A DNA stretch of 64,000 bases from Heliocidaris erythrogramma (GCA_025617745.1 CM046856.1:33288208-33352207), one strand, 5' to 3'; numbered from the stretch's first letter, positions 14,401 to 29,400 are shown. Notes: generated from the letters alone by a model not told the origin. Numbers and translations: made by a program.

Positions 14401-17400
14401 ACTCGTCAAAGAGTGCCCACAAACTTTTGCAGCCGCTGACTACTGAATTATGTATTTTCATTAATGATTAATCCGATATTCGTTTGGCAGGGAAATAAAA
14501 TCAGTAGTTAGGAATAAGATTTAGGGGGAATTAGTGGTTGCCGAGGGGCACGCCCTCCTGCCTTAATCTCACATTCTATGATATCAAAGTCAATTTTGTT
14601 AATCTCTGACGTGTTTGTAGACTTGTGAATCACGCAAGAGGGGGCTGATGAATTACTGAACGCCAGTGGATCACGTCGTTCACAGATCTAGCCAAAGTCA
14701 CTTGCTGATTTATTCCCGTGGATTGTGTGGCTACGTCTCAACGTGGCAATGCAAGCCACATGACAAGTCTCTTCCATGCAACCATGTGACTTAACAGAGA
14801 TGTTGGCTTTCCATCGTTCAATCTTTCCACAATCGAAGTTCCTTTTTTATAGAAAGTGGAAATTTCTGTTAAGGGCTATTATAAGTCGTTGAAACCTTAA
14901 TGAGTTTTAAAAGTGTTTAGTTTAAGTATTGTTATTTTCTTTCTTCAATTTATACAGTCTGAGGGGACATTAACATATCTTTTCAGAAGAGTTAAGTCAT
15001 TAATATGTTATAAAAACCATTCCTATATGTAGTTTCACATATTAATTTTCCATGATTGTTTGTTTCACTTTTGTGACTAAATTTACTTAAAATGCATATA
15101 TATAATATATATACTGAAAGTAATAATATGCAGTAATGTGTTAATTAGATAACAGTAGGAAGAAGTGAAGATACAAATGAAATAATCCTTAATTCTAGAT
15201 ATGGCTGTTTAAATAATTTTACAAAAATGTACCAAATACATAAACAATATATTAAGTACAACAACTCATTAATCAGGATTTCTTTAAGACTCTTGATATT
15301 TTGAATAATAAATATTGCATCTTCTTTGTAAAGTATTAGATAGACTGCAATTAAACTAGGTTCTCAACATTTGATGATTAATAAATACTTGTTCCTTTCA
15401 TTACATGTACCTCATAAAAAAACAACATTCTTAAATTACATTGAAATGAAGAAATCATTCAAATTTGATTTGAATGCCCACCACACAGACTTAAGACAAA
15501 TGAGTTTTGCATCCAACTTTTCTACCAAACTCCTGCTACACTTCTGTCTGCCATGTCATGTTAGTTAATGTTTCGTGCATTTTCAATATAATTTGAACGA
15601 GGTACTGTAGATTTTGACGTCAGGAGTTTAATGCATCGCTAAAAAAGTGACAGAGATCTATTGGACAGGAGGAAAGATAGACAGACAGGAGGTTTTTATA
15701 TTAATGGAGAAATCAATAATCGCAGACTTGCAGAAGCCTCAATGAATACATATAACTTAATAAGATGCTTCAAATGGCTCCTAAAATTCTACCGAGCTCT
15801 GAGCCAAATTAAACATATGATGAATGAGAGTAGTAGGATTTTTTAAATGAACTTAAAGTCAAATAGCACTATATCTCTTTCCATGTTTTCAATCCATTTT
15901 TTGTCTTCACCCAACAACAAATTACGTGCAGAGCTGTATACGATTGGATCGTTTCTGGAAGTACTTACAACATAAAAATATTTGGCAGGGGTGACTGAAA
16001 TAATATGAAAATTTTATGGTTGAAATAGTGCTTCCTTCTGAGGTTTATTTGCAAAATGATGATTCAAAGCATTCATATAGTGCCACATTTCTCTTAAAAA
16101 CATTCAAGTAACTGCATTTTGCAGCTATCAAAATGTACAAGTCTGATGAAAATTCATACTGGAAGATTTATTAGTGTTTATTGCAAAGAGAATTCAATAT
16201 GTAACCGGGCACCACCAAAAAGTCGCCTGATATGAATTTTTAGCTAAGGTCTGATTCTGAAAGAGCAGATTCTCAGCTTTAAAATGATATATAACTCATT
16301 AGCATTGGATGTTCCTAACTCACTGTACAAAGAGAAGAATGCACAGTCCCTTGTTACTTCTGAGAAATAAGGGTTTAAAGTTTGCAGTCTATTGAAGCAC
16401 TCTGACTTGCAAGGTGTTGTGCTAAGGTGACAAAAGGAGGATTAGAACTCAATGAAAATTTCTATGAAGGGATTATCAGATTGTCCTAAAACTTGGCATA
16501 CTAATTATTCATACCCTGTTCATTATAGCGGACAAGTATCAATGCAAGAACTTATTCTGTCTAAAAGTTATGGGAGATCAGAATGAGACAAGTATTCAGG
16601 GTCGTAAAAGAGAAAAGTAATACAACAAAATCCAGAGAAGACACGCAGTCTAATAAAAAACTGTCAAAAATACCACTTTTAGATTGTTTGGTGCCTCCAA
16701 ATTTTTAGATTACTTAGGAAAAAGTATACTCTTTCAGGAAATACCCAAAACTAAAATTTGACCATGCCAACCAAAAACACATTGACTGAGCTCTAACTGA
16801 AAATCACACAGTGCGACTTTTTGGTGGTTTTGTGGTGCCTGGTCACATATGTAAATTTTCTCTTTTAAACTATATGGTAGTCAGTTTCTGGGAAGGAGGG
16901 TTAACAAGGGAAAAGTTAGTCCTATCATTAAAGGATAGTCAGTAGAGGGAGATGGGGGACTGTTGGTAAGAAATCTGAGTGAGTTTGATGAGTGAGATAG
17001 TGAGATAGAGAGATAGAGAGAGAGATACAGACAGAGAGACAGAGAGAAAGGGTAGATGAATAAGAGAGAAATAAAGAGAAAACAGCAAACCAAAAAGATG
17101 TCAAGGAATAAAAGAGGGAAAGAGAAAAATGCACAGCAAGAGGACAGAAGATCTGAAGAAATGATAATTGGCAGATACATTACATGTACATCTATATGGA
17201 GAAGACTGGGAGAGACAATGGACATTTATACTGAAATCATTTTTAACAAAATTATGGAAGAGAGAAAAGAGTGAGAAAAGAGTGAGAAAGAGAGAGAGAG
17301 AGAGAGAGAGAGTTAGTTAGTTATAGAGAGAACATATAGAAGACAAACTATAAAGAGCAAGGATATGGCAAGAGAGATGGGAAGGAAATGCAGCAAATTC

Positions 17401-20400
17401 AGTTTTACAAAGTGGGAAATTGAGAAAGAAAGAGGTAATAAAATCGCTAAATGAAATAGAAGTTTTGAGCAAGATAGGACATGTCAAACAGTAAAATGAC
17501 AGGGAGGAAAAATGGGGAAAAGGAGAATTTTGTTATCAAAGAGGTTGAATGCTACAGAAAGTGTAATAACAGGAGAAAGAGGAAGTAAAAGACACTAGAA
17601 GAATGATATGATTATTGAAATGAATAGCTCCTACAAGTATGAAATGATATGCCCAAATGAAAATATACTTGATATCTGTGGCAACATAGAGACCACCGAG
17701 ACACATAATAAAACCTTATCCCTTTTTAGTTGGTTTGTGATCAGAATACATAGTGGGAGAGAAACGTGATCAATTTCCCTTTCTGCCCAAGTTTTCTTTA
17801 CAGAATGGGTCAAATTATACTGCTTGTAGATGGAACTAATCTGATGGATTCCAAACTATCCCAACGTTTTCTTAGAGCTATATCCATACTTCTCCTTCTT
17901 TATGTGATACACTAGAAGTTTGAATTTTGGCAAGAGCTTTGCTTTTGCCACTTCATCTTCTTTCGGCTTCCTCAATCGGCTGCCAGCCGCTGATCGAGAA
18001 AGAAAACAAAGATCTTAAATCTCTTGCACAAATGCACAAACACCCGGAGAACATCTTAAGAAAAAACTAATGGTTTTCAGCTAGGGCTCCTCAAAATTAT
18101 CTTTATGCTGGAATCCACAAAAATCTCAATTGTTCTAGCAGCCACCAGTCCTGAGCTAATGACGGATCCAATCGATCCTGTGAGCTCTCCAAATTGGCCG
18201 GATTAGCCTTCCATTCTTTATCCTTTCCTCCCCACGCTGTAGCCTTCGCACCCCTTTGGCCCAGTTTTCCCAATCCCCTTCGACCTCTTGCCTTAACCCT
18301 TACACTATCACAAGGTACGCTACAAGACCACATTAAAAAAAAGAATGTCCCAACTCCATCCCTTTCATCTCCTTCTTCTGAACACCTAAATTTCCTGCAT
18401 ATCTACCACATTATATTTGTGCGAGCTACAGCTATTACACCCTCATATAGACACAACAACTTCCTCAATTGAGTAAAAATGACACCTTAATCTCTCTCCA
18501 TCTCTCATTCCTCCTCTTTCATTAAAACAAAGGTTAATTTAATTTCATTCCCCTGTACCTTCAGCAACCAAAGCGGAACTAAGCTTACTGAAAAAAAAGA
18601 GAAGGCTGTAGTTCCTCATAAGGTATTTCCTTTCAGGAAAACGCTCTCATGACAAGCTTGAGCTGTTTGAAGACCACTTGATGTACTAGAGCAGCCAATG
18701 ATAACGCTACTATATATCTATTTGGCAGCCATTTATTTTTATTCAGTTTTTTATTTTGTGTTTGGTAGACATGCTTGGCAAGGTACTTTCCCTCTCACCT
18801 ACCCAATGATTCCATTCTGGACTCGGAGTCATATTTCCCCCCAAGTCAAGGAGAGTCCGATTCAAGTGCATGGAATGTTTGGAGAAGAAATAAGGAATCA
18901 ACAAGCTTTTAGTGTTCGCATCCTGAATCCTCAGATTTCATCTCTAAAAACGGCATCTCTTGCCTTTGTTTCTCCTCATCAAAGACAGAAACTGGATTGT
19001 TTTTTCAGAGAGCATATATTCCCACCATATGTTACTTTGTTTCCCAAAGTGCTGAAGACACAAGAAAAGAATTCAAAAGTCGCGAGGAAGGGAAATTAAA
19101 CGAATCACGAGACTCTGTTTCGCGTCGTCTCTGAGTACCTGCTCTGTGATTTTTTCCTCTCTATCTCTCTCTCACTTCATTCTCCCATTTACAATAATTG
19201 TCCTTCACTGAGCAAAAAGGGCTGGTAACAGACAAACAATGAAATTTTGCATCTGCTAAATATTCATATTTCTTTGTACGCCCATGAAGGTGGAATATAT
19301 ACGCAGACAATGTGTATTAGATATAGGATGCCCGGGTCTTGAGAAAAAAAATTAAACATCTAAGAATAGAGGTTCTTGTACTGGGCTCCCTCTCTTAGAT
19401 GACATGGATAATACCTACATGTATATTTGTAACTTCTTATGTAACCCCCTTCATTTACAGTGCCCTGTGAATGATTACATTGCTGCTTATATGAAAACTC
19501 TGCATCCACGAACATTCCTGTTTGAAATTTGAAGAACCCAGGCAAAAACATCCTAAAATGTATTCCACTGTTTAATGAATGTCTGGCTACTGGTTCTATA
19601 ACAAGGGCAGATTAAGGGCACAGTAAGAACAGAAAACTCTGACAAAAGAGCCAGGCTTTGAGTGTTTTCCTATTTCCTGACACCAAAAGCAGGGAGAAAA
19701 ATGTTATTGTCCAAGAAAATCTGTTTGAAGAATCCTTGTCAACATTTGTCAGAGCTTTAAAAGAGTTCCCAAAAGGAGGATTAAAAAGGAAGATTATTTG
19801 CATTTCCCTTGTTTTCCCTAGACTTTATTCATGTCTTGCATAAACTTTTAATAGCACTAGAGACTGCATTTTGTCGGCCTTTTCATATTTCATTCTGTAA
19901 AAAAGCTAGGCATGAAAACACGGAGTAAAACATAAATGGTTTTATTCCGTAGAATGTGAAATGGAAAAATGCTCTGAATGAACTATCTCACCTGTGGTCC
20001 CTCAGATGATCTTGTCTTCGGAATGCCTTGTGGCAGATATCACAGGAGTACGGCCTCTCATCTGTGTGGGTCCTTTCATGTATCAGAAGGTTGTACGACT
20101 TGGTGAAGTGGCGGCCGCAGAATCTGCAGATGAACTCCTTCTTGGCCCTCATCGGTCCTCTACCTCGGCGCCTCTCTGTCGGTTGCAGTGCCATCAACCT
20201 CTTGCTGCTGTCTGCGCTGCACGGTTGCGTCGCGGCAACTGCCAGATGGGCAAAGTCAAACTTGGGTGCCTTTTTGGGTGGTGCCGACGACGACCCCAGT
20301 GATGTGTGCTGGCGGGAGGATGGTACTGAAGATGAACCGCTGAGGACCAGGCGGCGCAGGGTGCTGTTAGGGTGTGGTACCGTCAGCGAGGCATTCGGTG

Positions 20401-23400
20401 ATGCGGTGACGGCACCAGGCGGTACCTGCCAGGCGGCGAGACCCTGTGACCATGCAGCAGTACTGATTGCACCGAGGGGCAAGAAGGGGACATGGTCGGC
20501 GCCCTTGGGTAGGTTAAGGGTACCGGCAGCACCACATGCTAGTGCATTGGGTAGATGGATAGGACTGGGGTGGTGAAGGGTTGTCAGCTGGTTCTGGCTT
20601 GTTGGAGTCAGAGGAGGTGTAGGTGGTCCTGAAGGCTTGGATTTCTTCAGCTCTGAAAAAAAGGTATCACAAAAACAAAATTTGATTAACTACTCTCATA
20701 ACTATATCATAAATTTCTACCACCTTGCACAAGGAACACATCAGGTTCATTTTAAAAATTTTAATAAAGCAGCCACTGAGGGATATTGCACAACTGGTGG
20801 AAATCCAAATCAAACTATACTGTTAATGGGGGTGAGCCTTCAACAATGATACATTGCACAAAAAATGATGAAGGTAAAATAAAGACATATTAGCAAGATG
20901 ATAGGTAGTTGTTTGTTTGGGTTTTTTGTGTTTTTTTTATAAAAAGCTAACCAACTCCCCCCCCCCCCCAATAAAGGGCTGACATATTCATTTAAGAAAT
21001 GTATGGAGGGTACATTTCTAATCTCCAAATCATAACCACAAAGTCGTTATTCATTTTCTTTTAATTTGGCAAACTGTTAATTTACAAATTGCCACCTGCC
21101 CAATTAATTAATCTATCCAAAGAAATATTCAAAGGAGCTAGGCTATGTAAAAGAAAATCAGCATTTATAATGTCTTTGTCCCCCAAAACTTAGCCATCAG
21201 TACCCAAAGAGAATATTAGGGTCTTGTTGGCTAACACTACTAATTCAAGGAACAAACAAAATTAGCAGCAACCCATTGCTAAGATTTCAACTACTTACTC
21301 ACACATTTAGCGGCATTGACAAAAGAACAAAATGGCAGTCCAGTAGTACCAAGATATATTTTAGGTTTTAAGTCAGATCAAGAGATAATATACTTCGGGG
21401 TGGTCATTTTTCTTGCTTGCTTTTCATTCATTTGTTGTGTTTTGTTTTTCATTTTTGCTCATCTTCCTTCATGTTGAGTCTGAGATCTTCTGTCTATCTT
21501 GAAATTGTTTTAATCTTGTTAATTCATAACTTTGTTCCTTTAATTTTGATTCCTTTTTCCATTTTTGTATTTTTGTGTTCCTAATAATATTGTTCCTTTA
21601 ACTTTCATATTTCCTTTTCTGTTTGTTTCTTTCTCCAACACTGCTTCTCCTTATGTTCCCAATTTTTTTCTTCTCATTTTTGCCTCCACTAATTCTTTTT
21701 TACTCTCCTTTTCTTGCTCACTAACAAACTATTTACACTATTTAGGTCCTTTTAACTTTGCCCTTGCTCTTTCTCACTTTATTCTCCCTCCTCCCCCCCC
21801 CCCCTCTCTCTGTTTGTTCCAATGCCATGTATATTCATATAAATCTATGAACAGAAGAACATTTCGGAGAGAACCCTAACAAGTAGAAATACAATCAGAC
21901 CATGCTAAATGTGTTACTGTATAAGGTTACCAAAGCCGAAATCTGAAATCAATTCTACTCCAATCAAGCCCAAATTATGATTCCAAATAGGGCTCACTAC
22001 CCCACACAAACCAAATTGCTACTGAACTTTTTGAGAAAGCCGCAAAATCTGCCCAAATTCCTGCCAAATTTGTCGACTCCTTTTGTTTCACGTCGCCACG
22101 TTTGTTTTCCGACCGTGTCTTCCGATCGCAGCTCCCAACGCATGGCCCTGATAAAGGAATCGGAGCTGCGACACTGTGGCGGCGTCCTTTGAACACCGGC
22201 ATTGGACCTGTTAGGGAAGAATTAGCTACATTTTGCATTCTAGCAGGCTGTCGTTTTGAGAGGGGGATCAGATTTCAAACTATCCAACTCGGTATGGCAA
22301 AGCACACCCCTGGCTTAACATTTGAAATAGCTCCCAATCAATTTGATTACAGGTTTCTCTAAGTCACCCTAATTGATCCCAATGGTCTTCTGAAGCTGGC
22401 TGATGGACTGGATCTCGGCCAGCTAAATCAGGGGCTCTGAGTTGGCGGTGTAATAGGTTTGAGAGGGTCTCTCTGCAATGTACATGTAAGCCCATATCCT
22501 TGAGGCGAGAAGCCACAGCGCGGCCGCTTAGCCCAAAGCCTTTGAGACAATTGGTTTGATCCTACCAGGCAATTGCAAAAGTGTTCCCTTGACACTTCCA
22601 GCCCACAGGTTTGATTGAGATGTGTGACAGCGGTGACACAACTATACCTGGTGCAATTTTTCTCCCTTGTCTCTCTCTCTCTTTCTTTCTCTCTCTCTCT
22701 CGGTCTGTCTCTCTTTGTCACCATATTCTATTTTGCCTCCGCCTCTCAGCTGTGCAGAGTCTCAGTTTCACTACTGGGACCAGTAGAATTGATATCCTCA
22801 TCCCTCGCCCACCAAAATGCCCCCCTGCCGCTCCCGTTTGCTACTGACATCCCCAATACAGTCTGGTAATTGTGGCCAACACCAGAGAAAACATAAACAC
22901 TCGCTAATAGGGCTCTTGGCTGCCCGGCGTGTCTTCAGAGCAGAATGGCCAGGCGGAAATGCCTCACCCCTGCACCCCTAATTCACTCCCGCTCAACTGG
23001 AAACAGCGGTGTTGATTTTTCAAGCAAGTGCACCGGAGCTGGCTGTTTGGTTCCCCGACGAGGTATCCCCGTCGGACGCGATGTTTGCTCTCCCGTCCGT
23101 GCCTCTGCTCCGGCTTCGCATCGGGACCGCGGCGCACGCAGCTGTTCGAGAGATAGAGAATTTCATCTTGGGCTTGGGATTGCGAGACGGAGGGGTGGAG
23201 GGACCCTGGCGTGAAGAGCTAATTGGGGTGACGATGATGTAGCAGCAGATCGGAAGTGCCCTCTCCACTGCTCCCTTCATGACCGTAATATAAAGATGAT
23301 GGTATTATTACAGATAGCAGGATACAGGCCAGCAGGCTTTGAAGCTAGATTCTTATTTAATTCCACTACAGGTGACTGAAACAGTCACTGCTTTTAAATG

Positions 23401-26400
23401 TTGACCTGATACACGGGAAGTAATTGGGAAGACCAAATCACCGGAGATTAGACTAATAGACTTATAATGCACTTCAAGATATCAAATACCATTTCCTAAA
23501 TATTTGGCAAATTGAATTGGAAGATGAAGGAGAACCCCAATAAAAAAACATGAAATATATTCATGATTACCCAGTATAACTAAAATTTGTACATCATAAT
23601 CATGAACAACATTTCAGGTTAACATAGCTTCATATTTCGTCAAAATATTCCTTCTGAATGACAAGAAAGAGAGACAGAAGACAAATGAACCTTTTGGCGA
23701 CCCTCTGCTAAAATATTATCACATAAAATCACATAAAATCTACTACTACAACTACTACAACTACTTCTACTAATAAAAAAAAATGAGGGCACTTTGAGTA
23801 GAAATATTCACCATGGAGACCAATATCTTTCCCAATCTAGGGATGAGAGATACAAATCCACTATATTAGGGTGAGAAGACCTTATTTTGACTTTTCTGTA
23901 AACATATTTTAAATTTTCCAGATATTAGGATAGAGAATAATTTTAAATTGTTAGAAATTATTACTGAAAGCTATAATCAACACCCTCCCCTTGTCAAAAT
24001 CTCTCCATCTGTCCATTTCTTGCTCCATTTTTTTGGGGTACTATTACCCTCCTCTGAATTGCATCTCCCTCATCCCCTTCCTCTTCTCTTCCCTCTCCTC
24101 TTTATTTCCCCTTTCCCATCCTTATCTCCCCTTATTCTTCTATTCCTTCTCCCCTCCTGCTCCCTTTCCCCTTCTTCTACACCTCAATATAATCCTCCTT
24201 TCCTCTTTACTTTCTTCTTTTAACTCTCATTGATTCCCTTCGTTCTCCCCATTCCTCCCCTCCCTTCCCTTCCCTCCTTTCCTCACCCCTCCGTCCCCCT
24301 CTCCTTTCAACTCTCCCCCTCCCTCTTTCCAACCCTCCCGTACCCTCCTTTCCTCTCCCCTCCCTCCCCCTCTCTCCTTCCAACTCTCCCCTCTCCTTTC
24401 AACTCTCCCCTCCCCCTCCCTCTTTCCAACCCTAGCTCCCCTATCCTCCTTTCCTCTCCCCTCCCTCCCCCTCTCTCCTTCCAACTCTCCCCTATCCTCC
24501 TTTCCCTCTCCCCTCCCACCCCTCCCTCCCATTCTTCCCCAGTATTGTCCTCCCTTTCCTCTCTTTCTCCCTCTCCTCCAAGCAATCCAGGAGCATTTGG
24601 AAGTAAAGTGGGAGGTTGAGTGAGCCCAGCAGGAGCAGGAAACAACATTAGATTTAATCTTGGCAAGTTTGGTCCTGTCCAAACGCCCCGGCGCGGCGAC
24701 TGCAATGGTGCAAATAGAACACCTACGCCCACACTAGGTGAGAGACAGAAAACGAATCAGCGCATCTGCTGGGTTTATTGCTGAAATAAATCAACATTAA
24801 TATCTTGCCCTTCTAGGTCAATTCCTCCTTCTCTTTCTCTATATCATATATCTTTTTCTTTTGTTCCCTCGTACTTTCTCTTAATGGTTATCTATGTTCT
24901 TAATGCATTCATCTATTTCATGCAAGGCCAAATCACAATTCCCCTTTTCTGCATTAAATAATTCAATAAAGTTCAGAAATAATTCCTTATATAATAAACA
25001 TTCTTTTTTGCGTTTTCATGTCTCATGCAAAGATGTTCTGGGGATGTCAAAAAAAAAAAGAAGAAAACTATGTACTTTCTGACTTGGTATTTGCTTTTGG
25101 TTTACCAAACTTTTTAAAGAAATCTGTCAGGTTAATGTTTCTTGAAAGTTTATACAGAAATAGGTTCAAGCACAAAGGGTACAAACAGAATCGAACCCTC
25201 GAAACAGGTTTAAAAATTACATATAAGAACGAGCGATTCTGCATTAACCAACGTTCAACAAAAACAACATCTTTAGAAAATAAAATAAAATGATTACCCC
25301 CCTCGGCATGTTCTTGACATCAGTCAAAACCAAAAGTCTATGCAACATCATCTCAATTTTCCTTCTCCCTCACTTCACCTCCTTATTGAAAAAAAGAGAA
25401 AATACAGACCAAAAAAAAAAACAGACATCCTACTGTATTTACAGAGTGTAATAATCACAGCAAACAACCATTTGGTGATAGGAGAACTACAAATTCTGAA
25501 ATTTGTTGGCCAGCGGGGCGCCGACGCACCGTAACGGACTCACGGCGAGAGGTTAGTGAGAAGGAGCGAAATTGCATTAGTATCCGCTGGCAACCAACCA
25601 CACATTCACCTGTACTAGGTCAGGCGGGATGGGAGGAGAAACCCCTCAGACAGGTAGATTACCACACAAGAATTTCACTGGAGAAATGATGCAGAGGAAA
25701 CGATGGGGTATGCAGTGTGGAGTATATCGCCTTTTAAGAGCCAGAAATATGTTAATTCTATGTTTAACCCTTCCATGCCACCAGACTTTTGAGCAAATGT
25801 CAAAAATGAATTTTCAAGAGTAAAATATTAACTTTCAAAGAGTATTTTCTCTTGAAAGCAAACTGGGCAAAGGTATATTGCATAAGAATAAACATTATAC
25901 TGATGGCACAGGTTTCTGTATGAGGAAGAATTTTCTAGCCATTCTGAGCCTAAACAAATGTTCAACACTGAAAATTTTGGGCGGGATTTGCCACCCATGG
26001 CATGGTAGGGGTTAAGCACTAATTCTTTATCAAAGCATTAAAATCATGACTCCTCTCTGTTATCAGTAGACAATATGATCATTCCTCGATTTGAAGAAGG
26101 GTGGTTTTCTAGCTTGTTCTTTGAATTATGAGCAAATATTGTAATCTTTCATCAAACACCCTGGAAAAGGAAATGCAATTATAGCTCATCTTTCCATTCT
26201 AATTGTTGTAGTTTTGTTAATTTGGGAGATATTTCACATGCATTTAAGGGATGAGAGAGAGGAAGAGAAACAGAATGATAAGGAAACAGACAGAGAGAGC
26301 TAGAGAGAGACAGGGGGAAACAGAGATATAGAGACAGAGAGTGAAGAAGAAGGAGATAGAAAGGTCAGAGGAGAGAGGCATAGAGAGAAAGGAAAGGGCT

Positions 26401-29400
26401 GGGTGAAATTGGAACTGGGAAAAAGATGGGAAGGGTATGATAGAATTAAGTCAACATTATGAAGTGTAAGTTTTGTTGAGGCAAGCACAAATTGAAATGG
26501 TACAAAAGAGACAGAAAGAGAGAGAGAGACAGACAGAGAGACAGAGAGAGACAGAGAGAGACAGAGAGAGATAGAGACAGACAGACAGAGACAGAGATAC
26601 AGAGAGACAGAGACAGAGATACAGAGAGACAAAGAGACATGCAGAGACAGAACTACCATTTTTAACCAACAAACAAGAATGAGATACAAAAACAGAGAGG
26701 AAGAAAGATGGAGAGAGACAGACTGAATGCGGAAGAGAAATAGAATAAAACAGAAGGACGAGAGGCATGTGATGTATTGCAAAGAAAAACACCACCAAAA
26801 AAAATACAATTGTCTTCGTGACATAACCCAGCTGTAAGTAGCAAATTATCAGGATATAGTCAATAAGTAAGTAATACTTTTCTAAAGCCCATAGAAGGTA
26901 TTTAGTTGTTATTACTGCTGCATGAGCAAGTCCTTAAATCGCCATTAGGTAGATCACAAAAGAATAGAGTAGGCCAAGAAACTAAATGATAGAGATCGTG
27001 AATAAGATAAAGTTTCTATGAACCTCTGCACTTGGTTCTATCATTTGAACTTCCACAAGTGTTATATCCATTACATAAAACAAACAAACAATAAAAAAGC
27101 AATCGAAACAGATTTGAAAGTGACCAGTTGTGTACAGTGTGAGCATGAATTCTGATATCGTATCGAGGATGATTGCTTTTTATAGGGTATTTGAAAAGGT
27201 GATAATGATTTGGAGGGGGAGATTCAAAGGGTCATTAAGACGGAATATCACAAGTGGGATAAAGATCTTGCAAGGCTGCTTCCAATAAAACACAATAGAA
27301 TAAGTAGGATTTACTTTCCGTGTAATGAAAATGATATGGTGAGGATGAAAGATCATTTCTTGCAACAGAGAGACGTATGTAATTACTTTGGTTTCATGAT
27401 GAGAGAAAAAAAAAAAAAAACTTCCACCTGGCAAGTCCATGCAAAAATCCCTATTCTAAAAGTTTTCTCTAAAACGAAGGTCGCAATACCGAAAGCTGAA
27501 GTAAATCCAAGTAGAAAGAAAGATAAGTGAGAGCCAGAAAGACGTTAACTCTGTGATGAAGATTATTCGCTAAGGCCCTTCTTGTTCCAAACAAAGAGTA
27601 TCACATTGTGACATTAGAGCAGCCATAAATTTGAATCCTCTGCTGTGACTTTGAAATCAAAGCCAAAAGGGCATTAACTCAGTCCTATAACCCTTTCGCA
27701 ACATCAATCCACATTTTGTGGTTTGGCTCAATAACTTTTGATTCAGAGCCCTAAAAACTATACCAGATGCATGAGTAGAAAGAGCAAATATTTATGTGCA
27801 CACACACTGTGTGCATTTTTTATAATGTTGCATGACCATATTGCACTTGATGCCGGGATTTTTCAAAAAGGACAATAAGCTTTAAAATCCAAAAATTGGC
27901 AACACATTGAGAGGTTCAAAATCATTGGTTTTTGATCAAAATTGGCAATTTCGTCAACTCTTCGACGAAGTTCCTCACCATGTATATTGTTTTTAAAGAT
28001 ATATCGCATCTCATTAGAACCATGTAGCACTAAAAGAAAAATTTTACAGTTGCCAATTTGAAGAACAAAATTTGATCAATTTAGCCGTTAAAAAATTCCT
28101 TCCAGAAAGGGTTAACACAGGGTTAACAAACTTCTGGCTCTATAGTCATGGGATAAAAACAGATAGTAATGCTTGCAAAGGATAAAACAATACAACTTGT
28201 GTACTACAAGACTGTCACATGTTTTCATTGTACTTGTTAAGTCCACTTTACTGGTCAGATGACCATAAGTCACTTCTAGAATTCATAATCAGAATTTTAA
28301 AAAATAAGAGTATAAAATCACTGTTTATTCTGTAAGGTAATAATCACATCCTTTAATCAAGAAGCAGTCTCTTCCTTGTGCACTTCAAAATGACTTGATT
28401 TCATATTTTTAGCCTATGTTGTTTAGCTATGCTCATCAAGAAGAGCGGAAATCCTTTACCTCATATTTTCAATTGCATCAGGATTGAAGATGATAGACAA
28501 AATGATATGAAGAAGTTGAAGTTGAGCAGCTTATGGTACTGGAATATTGAAATATGAATCTCTTTTAATTATCATTATTACAGGAGCACTTAACGGTGAT
28601 GCCATGATGCATATATATGTTTTCTAATAACCTTTGACAATTATATGGAGAAAACATGTCCGCTCATGTCTGAGAATTTAGTAAAAGGACATTTTGGGTC
28701 CTTTGAACAACACAACGAATTGATAAGTCGCACATGTATGACATCACACATAATGAATAAATTTCCAATCAGAGATACTCCATATTCAGGGCCTAATAAA
28801 TACTAAAAGGCCTTCAGAACACCCAAAATCTAAGTCCGGACTCCCAAAAATTCCAAATTTTACATAAGGCTCATGCATACACACTATAAAATAGTCAATC
28901 CTGGCCCCCAATGACAAAAAGGTAATAGTGTGGAGCCCTGCATATTAGTAATCTCAGCGTCCAAAAGTTCATAACTTTCTTGTTCTAATCATCAATATCA
29001 ATATTTAATGAAATCAAATTATAGTTTCAGAAAATACAAAATAACACTGACCTAATTAGCCACAAGCGGCAACCATATTATTCCCACTCAGGTACCAGCA
29101 AATATCATCAAAATCATTAAAACACAGTCTAGACTTCCTTTAAATTCCTATAGGATTTTTACACTTGCAAACTGTACCCCACTTTCTATTCAAATTGCAT
29201 TTTACCAAAGTGGGCTTACTCCACGATAGTACAGGATTATTTCAGCCCTAGAAAAAGCAGGGTTAATTAGCCCTACCAAAGGTGGGGTTAAATGTAAAAC
29301 GGTGGGGCTAAGCGCTCTGGCTAGGGAGATAGTACGGGACTAAAACTGCAAATGAGAACAGAAAAGAAATAGGCCGAGTTAAAAAAAGCAAGTGTAAAAA

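Larger units (their letters stand above)
5476..19991 (-). other. osr intron 2 (about 14.5 kb)
   Basis: The intron is bounded by GTGAGA at 19991 and CTCAG at 5476 and interrupts zinc finger 2. Most of it is AT-rich sequence with no coding signal. Listed separately are a 250-bp MITE (5580-5829), a 646-bp inverted-repeat element (16201-16846), two 72-bp TTAA-flanked segments and two clusters of transcription-factor-like sites. In 10810-16200 I see only short repeats (a TC run near 11931-11950) and one other TTAA-flanked segment. In 17340-19980 I see nothing beyond simple sequence. Introns of this size in a developmental regulator commonly hold enhancers. Confidence 0.85.

Noticed and set aside
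18698-19099. A 133-codon plus-strand open frame in osr intron 2
   Set aside because: It starts with ATG but has no recognisable domain, the composition is that of the surrounding intron, and there is no splice or promoter context. It is one of the longest chance frames expected in 64 kb.
20480-20482. Translation start of the zinc-finger protein within exon 2
   Set aside because: The codon there is TTG, and the frame continues open upstream to a strong splice acceptor at 20653. The phase-matched exon at 38629 gives a proper ATG.
20028-20576. A 182-codon plus-strand frame opposite osr exon 2
   Set aside because: It is the antisense shadow of the Pro/Ala-rich osr exon and has no independent support.
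24227-24732. Open frames of 129-151 codons in the polypyrimidine tract
   Set aside because: They exist because the tract is nearly pure C/T, which removes stop codons. The predicted proteins are only Pro/Ser/Leu or Gly/Glu/Arg repeats.
26300-26824. A 174-codon minus-strand frame rich in Ser, Leu and Val
   Set aside because: It is a translation of the GA/ACAGAG simple repeat, with no domain.
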